DNA from: SZUA-36 sp963753105
GTDB taxonomy: Bacteria > Pseudomonadota > Gammaproteobacteria > Xanthomonadales > SZUA-36
NCBI GenBank assembly: GCA_963753105.1
Contig: CAVWBD010000001.1
Span: 682,001-746,000, forward strand
Reading direction: 5' to 3'
DNA: 64,000 bases
This document shows, piece by piece, positions 57,973 to 64,000 of the stretch. Both the position numbers and the translations under genes were made by a program. The notes under the pieces are model-generated. The model was not told where the DNA came from and did not search any database. It worked only from the letters and a program-made list of their open reading frames with translations. The number at the start of each line of letters is the position of its first letter. Position 1 is the stretch's first letter.

Positions 57973-58460
57973 ACGCTAGCCGTGAAAGCCGCACGCTGGT
58001 CGTGCTGACCGTCATTGCGGCAGTGATGTTGTCATTACTGCCCCTGCCCGAGGCACTCGCGCCGTTCAAGCCATACTGGGTGGCCATGGTGATTATTTAC
58101 TGGTCGCTGGAAACCCACGACATGATCAGCCTGGGCAAGGCATTTTTGGTGGGCCTGCTGCTGGACGTGCTCAGTGGCAGCCTGATGGGTATGCACGCCC
58201 TGAGCCTGGTGATCATGGTTTTCCTGGTCCAGCGTTTCCGCCCGCGCCTGCGGTTTTTCCCGCCCTGGCAACAAGCCCTGAGCGTGCTGGCTCTACTGGT
58301 CAACGACCGCATCATCCTGATCTGGGTGACCGCCCTGCTTGGTGAACCCCTGCCGACGTGGCAATACTGGTTGCCGCCAATCGTAGCGTTGGCCATCTGG
58401 CCGTGGTTATTCCTGTTCCTCGACCGCGTGCGGGCCAGCACGCGGCAGCGTAGCTCATGA
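57969..58460 (+). CDS. mreD: rod-shape determining membrane protein
   Basis: 163 residues with five hydrophobic helices and the family-typical short loops (LPEALAPFKPYWV, GLLLDVLSGSLMG). It starts with GTG at 57969 overlapping mreC by 4 bases and ends in ATGA with mrdA. It is a membrane partner of MreC in the elongasome. Confidence 0.94.
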   Translation: MNASRESRTLVVLTVIAAVMLSLLPLPEALAPFKPYWVAMVIIYWSLETHDMISLGKAFLVGLLLDVLSGSLMGMHALSLVIMVFLVQRFRPRLRFFPPWQQALSVLALLVNDRIILIWVTALLGEPLPTWQYWLPPIVALAIWPWLFLFLDRVRASTRQRSS

Positions 58461-60343
58461 ACAGGTTTGCCGTTGGCCGCGCCATAAAAGACGAATATCA
58501 GGAATGGCGCCTGTTCAGTCGCCGGGCAAAAATCGGTTTTTTGATCATCACCGTGTGCATCCTGGTCCTGGTGGGCAGGTTTTTCTATCTGCAGGTCGTG
58601 TCATACGGTGGTTTTTCGACACGTTCGGAAAGCAACCGTGTTTCCGTGCGTCCGGTGGTGCCCAACCGTGGCATCATCTACGACCGCCGCGGTCGGGTCA
58701 TTGCAGATAACCACCCTGCATACCGCCTGGAAATCGTGCCTGAGAAAGTGCCGGGCAAATCCGCCGGTCTGGAATCCCTGCTGGATGAACTATCCACCCT
58801 GATTGACCTGAGCGAGGACAACCGGGCCAATTTCCACAAGGCCAGGCGTAATTACAGGGTCTTTGACAGCGTACCCGTCAAGTTCAACCTGTCTGAGCAG
58901 GAGGTGGCCCGGTTTGCAGTCAACCGGCACCATTTCAAGGGTGCGGACGTGGTTCCCTACCTCGCCCGGTATTACCCCTACGGTGAACTGCTGACCCACG
59001 TGCTCGGCTACACCGGGCGCCTGGATGCGGAAGATATCGCCAGCGTGGACGCGGGCAACTACCGCGGCACGCGTACCATCGGCAAGGTTGGTGTCGAGCT
59101 CTACCGCGAAAAGGAACTGCATGGCACCAGTGGTGTTGAACGAGTGGAAACCAATGCCAGCGGTCGTGTGCTGAACGTGCTGGAGCGCCAGGATGCCGTG
59201 GCCGGCACCGACCTGATCCTGTCTATCGACGTGGCGGTGCAACGCGCGGCCTGGGAAGCGCTGGGGGATGGCACCGGTTCGGTGGTTGCCATCGATCCAC
59301 TCGATGGCAGCGTGATCGCACTGGTCAGCAAACCCGCTTACGATCCCAATGCGTTTGTACATGGCATCAGCAAGCCCGCTTACGAGCAGATTCTCAACGC
59401 ACCCGGGCGACCGCTATTCAACCGTGCCTTGCAGGGGGGCTATGAGCCGGGTTCAACCATGAAGCCCTTTGTCGGCCTCGGCGGGCTGGAACTCGGCCTG
59501 GTCACACCCGGGACACGGGTATTTTCCAGTGGTGAATTCTATATCGAGGGCTACAGTCGGCCTTACCGGGACTGGAGGGACCAGGGGCACGGCCTGGTGG
59601 ACATGGAAACGGCACTCGAGCAGTCGGTGAATACATATTTCTACCAACTGGCGATGAACATGGGTATCGACCGCATGCACGACTACCTTTCACAGTTTGG
59701 TTTCGGTGCGGCTACGGGGATCGATGTCTGGGGTGAAGGCAGCGGCCTGCTGCCGTCACGCGAGTGGAAACAGACGGTGCACAATGAACCCTGGTACCCC
59801 GGTGAAACGGTGATCGCCGGTATTGGCCAGGGTTTTAACGTGGTCACCCCGATGCAACTGGCCAATGCCGTGGCGACGCTGGTCAATGGTGGTACACGCT
59901 ATGCGCCCAGGCTGCTGCACGCGAGCAAGCCAGCGGGTACCGGCAAGGCCCGGCAAGTGGAAGCGCCCGTGACCGCGCAGGTGCCGGTCAGGGACCAGGA
60001 CAACTGGCAAACGGTGCTCAACGGCATGGACCGGGTGGTCAACGGCCTGCGTGGCACGGCCCGGGATGTCGCCATCGATGCGCGTTACAGGACGGGTGGC
60101 AAAACCGGTACGGCGCAGGTCTACCGTGTACGCGAGGAAGAAGAATACGATGACGCCACGGTGGCGCGGCACCTGCGTCACCACGCCTTGTTTATCGCTT
60201 TTGCGCCGGTTGATGCACCACGGATTGCTATCGCGGTGGTGGTCGAGCACGGCGGTGCCGGCTCCAGGGCAGCGGCCCCGGTGGCGCGGGCCACGCTGGA
60301 TGCCTGGCTCGACCAGGAGATACCACGGGGAGACCAGCCATGA
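58457..60343 (+). CDS. mrdA: penicillin-binding protein 2, elongasome transpeptidase
   Basis: 628 residues with an uncleaved N-terminal helix (IGFLIITVCILVLVG), a pedestal domain (NRGIIYDRRGRVIADN) and the transpeptidase: SxxK in PGSTMKPF with the active serine, SxN in EQSVNTYF, KTG in GKTGTAQV. It cross-links peptidoglycan during side-wall growth with RodA. It overlaps mreD and rodA by ATGA on both sides, so translation is coupled. Intact. Confidence 0.97.
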   Translation: MNRFAVGRAIKDEYQEWRLFSRRAKIGFLIITVCILVLVGRFFYLQVVSYGGFSTRSESNRVSVRPVVPNRGIIYDRRGRVIADNHPAYRLEIVPEKVPGKSAGLESLLDELSTLIDLSEDNRANFHKARRNYRVFDSVPVKFNLSEQEVARFAVNRHHFKGADVVPYLARYYPYGELLTHVLGYTGRLDAEDIASVDAGNYRGTRTIGKVGVELYREKELHGTSGVERVETNASGRVLNVLERQDAVAGTDLILSIDVAVQRAAWEALGDGTGSVVAIDPLDGSVIALVSKPAYDPNAFVHGISKPAYEQILNAPGRPLFNRALQGGYEPGSTMKPFVGLGGLELGLVTPGTRVFSSGEFYIEGYSRPYRDWRDQGHGLVDMETALEQSVNTYFYQLAMNMGIDRMHDYLSQFGFGAATGIDVWGEGSGLLPSREWKQTVHNEPWYPGETVIAGIGQGFNVVTPMQLANAVATLVNGGTRYAPRLLHASKPAGTGKARQVEAPVTAQVPVRDQDNWQTVLNGMDRVVNGLRGTARDVAIDARYRTGGKTGTAQVYRVREEEEYDDATVARHLRHHALFIAFAPVDAPRIAIAVVVEHGGAGSRAAAPVARATLDAWLDQEIPRGDQP

Positions 60344-61431
60344 GGCGCTGGTTGCCCTCCTGGTTTGGTACACCCCGCCTGGACCCGGTTTTGATTGGCT
60401 TGTTGCTATTGTTGATGGGTATTGGCCTTCTCGTTCTGTACAGCGCATCGGGACAGGATATGGGTATGGTCACGCGGCAGGCTGTGCGGCTTGGTTTTGG
60501 TTTGATGGTCATGCTCCTCGTCAGCCAGGTGCCGCCACGTATCCTGCGTATGTGGGCGCCCTGGTTGTACGGTATCGGAATCGTTATGTTGCTGGCGACC
60601 TGGGGCCTGGGTGTGGGCCGGGGCACACAGCGTTGGCTCGATCTCGGCCTGCTGCGGTTCCAACCGTCCGAACTGATGAAGTTGGCCGTACCGATGATGG
60701 TCGCCTGGTATCTGCATAACAGGGTATTGCCCCCGGCCTGGAAAGATACGCTGATAAGCCTGGGGATATTACTGGTTCCGACCTTGTTGATCGCACGCCA
60801 GCCCGACCTTGGCACGGCCTTGCTGGTCGCCGCCAGCGGTGTGTTCACGCTGTACTTGGCCGGTATCCGCTGGCGTGTCATTTTTGGCCTGGGTGGCCTG
60901 GTTGCCGTTGCTGCACCGGTGTTGTGGTTTGTATTGAAGGAATACCAGCGCAACCGCATCCGCACTTTCCTTGATCCGGAAGCTGATCCCCTCGGCCACG
61001 GCTGGAATATCATCCAGTCAAAGGTCGCCGTAGGCTCGGGTGGTCTGACCGGCAAGGGCTGGTTGAATGGCACGCAGTCACACCTGGAATTCATCCCGGA
61101 ACGGCACACTGATTTCATCCTCGCAGTGCTGTCCGAGGAGTTTGGCCTGATCGGCGTCATTGTGCTGATGTTGCTCTACATGGCGGTGATTGGGCGTGGC
61201 CTGTATATCGCCGGGGTGGCGCGTTATACCGACTCCAGGTTGCTGGCGGGCGCGCTGAGCATGACTTTGTTCGTATACGTACTGGTAAACGGCGCGATGG
61301 TCTCGGGACTGCTGCCGGTGGTCGGCGTGCCCCTGCCGTTGATCAGCTACGGTGGCACTTCCGCCGTGACACTGCTGGCCGGCTTCGGCATCATGATGTC
61401 CATTTATGGCCACCGGAAATTCATAAAATAG
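60340..61431 (+). CDS. mrdB: rod-shape SEDS glycosyltransferase RodA
   Basis: 363 residues, about ten membrane helices. SEDS-family signatures VGSGGLTGKG, ERHTDFI with the conserved acidic residue of the catalytic loop, and LPLISYGGTS at the C-terminal end. It polymerises lipid II and works as a pair with PBP2 encoded immediately upstream. Confidence 0.97.
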   Translation: MRRWLPSWFGTPRLDPVLIGLLLLLMGIGLLVLYSASGQDMGMVTRQAVRLGFGLMVMLLVSQVPPRILRMWAPWLYGIGIVMLLATWGLGVGRGTQRWLDLGLLRFQPSELMKLAVPMMVAWYLHNRVLPPAWKDTLISLGILLVPTLLIARQPDLGTALLVAASGVFTLYLAGIRWRVIFGLGGLVAVAAPVLWFVLKEYQRNRIRTFLDPEADPLGHGWNIIQSKVAVGSGGLTGKGWLNGTQSHLEFIPERHTDFILAVLSEEFGLIGVIVLMLLYMAVIGRGLYIAGVARYTDSRLLAGALSMTLFVYVLVNGAMVSGLLPVVGVPLPLISYGGTSAVTLLAGFGIMMSIYGHRKFIK

Positions 61432-61558
61432 TGCTTGAATATGGAACATCTTGCCCCGCAACCCGTCAAAAGCCGGGATAGTTTGTGACGTCTATAGGTT
61501 AAACTCTGTCGCAAAGTCTGTTGCAGCCTTTTAATTGTCAGCCAGGAATTCACTTTTG

Positions 61559-62536
61559 ATGCGAAAATTTCTTGTTTTATTGTTGTTAACCATGCCGGTG
61601 CTGGCCAACGAGCACCCCGGTGTTGACCCGTTCATCGAGCGCGCTGTCAGCGAACACGGCCTGCCAGAACAGGACGTCCGGGATTTGCTGGCCGGTGCGG
61701 AATACAAGCAATCCATCGTTGATGCGATCAGCCGCCCGGCAGAAGGCAAACCCTGGCATGAATACCGCCCGATATTCCTGACCGATAAAAGGATCAATGA
61801 AGGTATCGATTTCTGGCTGGAGAACCGTGAGCTGATTGCCGCCGCTTCGCAACAATACGGTGTGGATGAGGAAATCATCGTTGCGATCATCGGTGTCGAA
61901 ACATTCTACGGACGCATTACCGGCAACTACCGCACGGTGGATGCGCTGGTCACGCTGGGTTTTTATTACCCCCAGGACCTCGCGTCCGACCGTTCGCCGT
62001 TTTTCTCTTCCGAGCTGATGCATTTCATCCAGCTCTCGGCTGAAGAAGATTTGCCCGCGGCCAAGGTAACCGGCTCCTATGCCGGGGCGATGGGTATGGG
62101 ACAGTTCATGCCCAGCAGCTACCGGGAATATGCCGTGGATTTCGATGGCGACGGCAGCCGTGACCTGTGGCGTTCCACGCCTGACGTGGTGGGCAGCGTG
62201 GCCAATTACCTGCACCGCCACGGTTGGCAACCGGGTCAACCGGTGGTCCGCCGCGCACTGGCGTCGCAAGATGCGGCCTTTGGTGAAATATCCACGCGTA
62301 GCTTCAAACCCACGCACACGGTTGCCCAGTGGCAGGAGAAGGGGTTCAGAAGCTCTGGCGACTTGCCACCGGAATTGCCGGCTGCGACATTGAAGCTGGT
62401 CGAGGAAGACCGCAACACCTACTGGCTGACGTTCAAGAACTTCTACGTCATCACCCGTTACAACCGCTCGCCGCGCTACGCGATGGCGGTTTATGAGCTG
62501 AGCCAGGAAATCAAGAAGGGTATGGACGCGTTATGA
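61559..62536 (+). CDS. mltB: membrane-bound or periplasmic lytic murein transglycosylase B
   Basis: 325 residues from ATG 61559. A longer TTG start is possible but the signal peptide (MRKFLVLLLLTMPVLA) begins here. SPI cleavage after LANE-like sequence with no lipobox cysteine, so probably a soluble periplasmic form, unlike lipoprotein MltB of E. coli. The catalytic glutamate is in GVETFYGRITG. Goose-type fold motifs SYAGAMGMGQFMPSS and YAVDFDGDGS are visible. It cleaves glycan strands. Confidence 0.94.
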   Translation: MRKFLVLLLLTMPVLANEHPGVDPFIERAVSEHGLPEQDVRDLLAGAEYKQSIVDAISRPAEGKPWHEYRPIFLTDKRINEGIDFWLENRELIAAASQQYGVDEEIIVAIIGVETFYGRITGNYRTVDALVTLGFYYPQDLASDRSPFFSSELMHFIQLSAEEDLPAAKVTGSYAGAMGMGQFMPSSYREYAVDFDGDGSRDLWRSTPDVVGSVANYLHRHGWQPGQPVVRRALASQDAAFGEISTRSFKPTHTVAQWQEKGFRSSGDLPPELPAATLKLVEEDRNTYWLTFKNFYVITRYNRSPRYAMAVYELSQEIKKGMDAL

Positions 62537-62569
62537 GCCCGGCGCCATCTTGCGGGATGCTGGTGGGAT

Positions 62570-63334
62570 ATGCGGACTAGACTCCTTCAGATCATTATCG
62601 TGTTGTTGCTGGCGGGTTGTGCGGGGGATAAAGAAAAAGAGGCGTCTGACGGACCGTCGAGCCGTCACATGAAACCGGCCGATGTGCACGACGCGATACC
62701 CAAAAAGGAACCGTTGGCGCGCTATGGCAACCACAGTCCTTACACGGTGCTCGGTAAAACCTACACGGTATTGCCCAGCAGCAAGGGTTACCATGAACGT
62801 GGCATCGCCTCCTGGTATGGCAGCAAGTTTCACGGCCGGCGCACATCGAGTGGTGAACCTTACGATATGCACCTGGCAACCGCCGCCCACAAGAGCCTGC
62901 CATTACCAACTTACGCTGAGGTTACCAACCTGGATAATGGGCGCAAGATGACCGTCAAGATCAATGACCGCGGGCCGTTCCACGAAAAACGAATCATTGA
63001 TTTATCCTATGCAGCGGCGGTCAAACTCGGGGTGGACAAGACCGGCACCGCCCGTGTGGAGGTGCGCGCCATCAATGTCGAGACACCCAGGCGACCGGCG
63101 GTCAAGGTGGCCGATGGTACATTTTTACAGGTCGGGGCTTTCAGCCGCCGCGAGACGGCCGAAGAATTGGCCGGGCAGATGATGACGGCGCAGCTCAAAC
63201 CGGTCTCGGTACAGAAAAGCCGGGGATTGTATAAAGTGTGGATCGGACCGTATGCTACTGAGCAGGAAATCGAAGCCAGTATACGGCGCGTGGTTGAACT
63301 GGGGTATGAGCGCCCGCATAAGGTTAATCGATAA
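62570..63334 (+). CDS. rlpA: rare lipoprotein A, septal glycan-binding transglycosylase
   Basis: 254 residues. Lipoprotein signal with lipobox LLAGC. Double-psi beta-barrel domain (GIASWYGSKFHGRRTSSGE, KINDRGPFHEKRIIDLS) followed by a C-terminal SPOR domain (FLQVGAFSRRETAEELA, YKVWIGPYATEQEI). It cleaves denuded glycan and localises via SPOR. It lies 33 bases after mltB. Confidence 0.95.
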   Translation: MRTRLLQIIIVLLLAGCAGDKEKEASDGPSSRHMKPADVHDAIPKKEPLARYGNHSPYTVLGKTYTVLPSSKGYHERGIASWYGSKFHGRRTSSGEPYDMHLATAAHKSLPLPTYAEVTNLDNGRKMTVKINDRGPFHEKRIIDLSYAAAVKLGVDKTGTARVEVRAINVETPRRPAVKVADGTFLQVGAFSRRETAEELAGQMMTAQLKPVSVQKSRGLYKVWIGPYATEQEIEASIRRVVELGYERPHKVNR

Positions 63335-63421
63335 GGGTTCAGGCATTTGCGGCTGACCGCTCGTTGTGCGCCGGCAAAAGCTTTTGGACTTTAAAGCAGT
63401 AAAACGGAACAAGTGTTGATC

Positions 63422-64000
63422 ATGAAGAAAATCCTGTTGTTAATTATCATTGCCATGGCGATACCGCTGGCGGCCAACGCGCAGCGTCCACCGCCACCAC
63501 CCAAGGGTATGCCAACACCGGCGGCGCCTGCCCTGGGTGCGAACAGCTATATCCTGATGGACTTTCACAGTGGCAGCGTGCTGGTGGAAAACAATCCGGA
63601 CCTGCCGGTCGAGCCTGCAAGTATCACCAAGGTCATGACGAGCTATGTCGTGTTCACGGAACTGGCCGAGGGCAATATCAAGCTGGATGACGTGGTGAAC
63701 GTCAGTGAAAAAGCCTGGCGCACCGGTGGTTCGCGCATGTTTATCGAGCCGGGCATGGAGGTGACACTGGAACAGTTGATCAAGGGTATGGTGATCCAGT
63801 CGGGTAACGATGCCAGTGTTGCACTGGCGGAGCACCTGGCCGGCACCGAAGAGGCCTTTGCCGGATTGATGAATCACTATGCCGTGCAACTGGGCATGGA
63901 AAACAGCAACTTCACCAACGCCACCGGTCTGCCACACGAGGACCACTATACAACGGCCAGGGACGTGGCCATCCTCAGCGCCGCGCTGATCCGGGATTTC
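63422..64000 (+). CDS. dacA: D-alanyl-D-alanine carboxypeptidase (PBP5/6), truncated by window end
   Basis: 193 residues visible, 3' end beyond the window. Signal peptide MKKILLLIIIAMAIPLAANA. SxxK in PASITKVMTSYV contains the active serine, and SGNDASVALAEHLAG has the SxN motif. KTG motif would follow outside. It removes terminal D-Ala from pentapeptides. A proline-rich stretch (RPPPPPKGMP) follows the signal peptide. It closes the wall cluster. Confidence 0.95.
   Translation, partial: MKKILLLIIIAMAIPLAANAQRPPPPPKGMPTPAAPALGANSYILMDFHSGSVLVENNPDLPVEPASITKVMTSYVVFTELAEGNIKLDDVVNVSEKAWRTGGSRMFIEPGMEVTLEQLIKGMVIQSGNDASVALAEHLAGTEEAFAGLMNHYAVQLGMENSNFTNATGLPHEDHYTTARDVAILSAALIRDF

Noticed and set aside
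60228..61160. 310-codon minus-strand open frame opposite mrdA/rodA
   Set aside because: Low-complexity Pro/Arg/Thr composition typical of shadow frames, while RodA is intact on the plus strand.

Overview
The window reads as the chromosome of a moderately GC-rich gammaproteobacterium that can respire nitrate. The evidence is a contiguous mreBCD-mrdA-mrdB-mltB-rlpA-dacA cell-wall cluster, a membrane-bound narGHJI nitrate reductase with two NarK-type transporter genes (one a double-length fusion), an Rrf2 regulator and an octaheme-tetrathionate-reductase-type multiheme cytochrome. I see no rRNA, CRISPR array or prophage. The exact lineage cannot be named from the sequence alone.

Layout. (1) 98-15142, minus strand: a tightly coupled purine/urate-type operon, xdhA-xdhB-xdhC-(hyuA remnant)-ygfK-ssnA-ygfM-xdhD-PLP enzyme. 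Most junctions overlap by 4-11 bases. The order of the second half matches the E. coli hyuA..ygfK-ssnA-ygfM-xdhD region. The hydantoinase is reduced to its two ends, and ssnA, ygfM and xdhD carry frameshifts. (2) 15243-19518: an exported S9 peptidase and a decaheme-like OTR-family cytochrome. (3) About 19.6-24.6 kb: a gene-poor accessory island with two identical 143-bp MITEs, small membrane genes, truncated fragments and a CadC-type TPR regulator. It is bracketed by fragments of the gene at 24619-25071. (4) 24619-36175: the nar operon, with an Rrf2 gene divergent at 36367. (5) 37084-39393: a membrane spermidine-synthase-like protein. (6) 39561-51552: an operon of four FtsX/MacB-type permease genes (one a clear pseudogene, one frameshifted), a MacA-like adaptor and a MacB-like ATPase. 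It is read from a sigma-54 promoter and faces an NtrC-type response regulator and a histidine kinase (51831-54587). (7) tRNA-Met(CAU), a PfkB/adenosine kinase, then the elongasome operon to the window end, where dacA is cut.

How the parts fit. The nar operon supplies nitrate uptake, reduction and nitrite export. The xdh/ygf operon would feed purine carbon and nitrogen into metabolism, although its downstream half looks damaged. The sigma-54 module is the best candidate for a distinctive system. It pairs an intramembrane-type kinase and NtrC regulator with a multi-permease MacAB-like exporter, and both the -24/-12 promoter and upstream activator repeats are visible.

Quality warning. About 20 frameshifts are visible. 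They cluster in a few genes and are absent from nar, mre-rod and xdhABC-ygfK. At least one sits in a G6 homopolymer and is fixed by adding one G. Both local sequencing error and real gene decay are possible. I state this for each gene rather than calling all of them pseudogenes.
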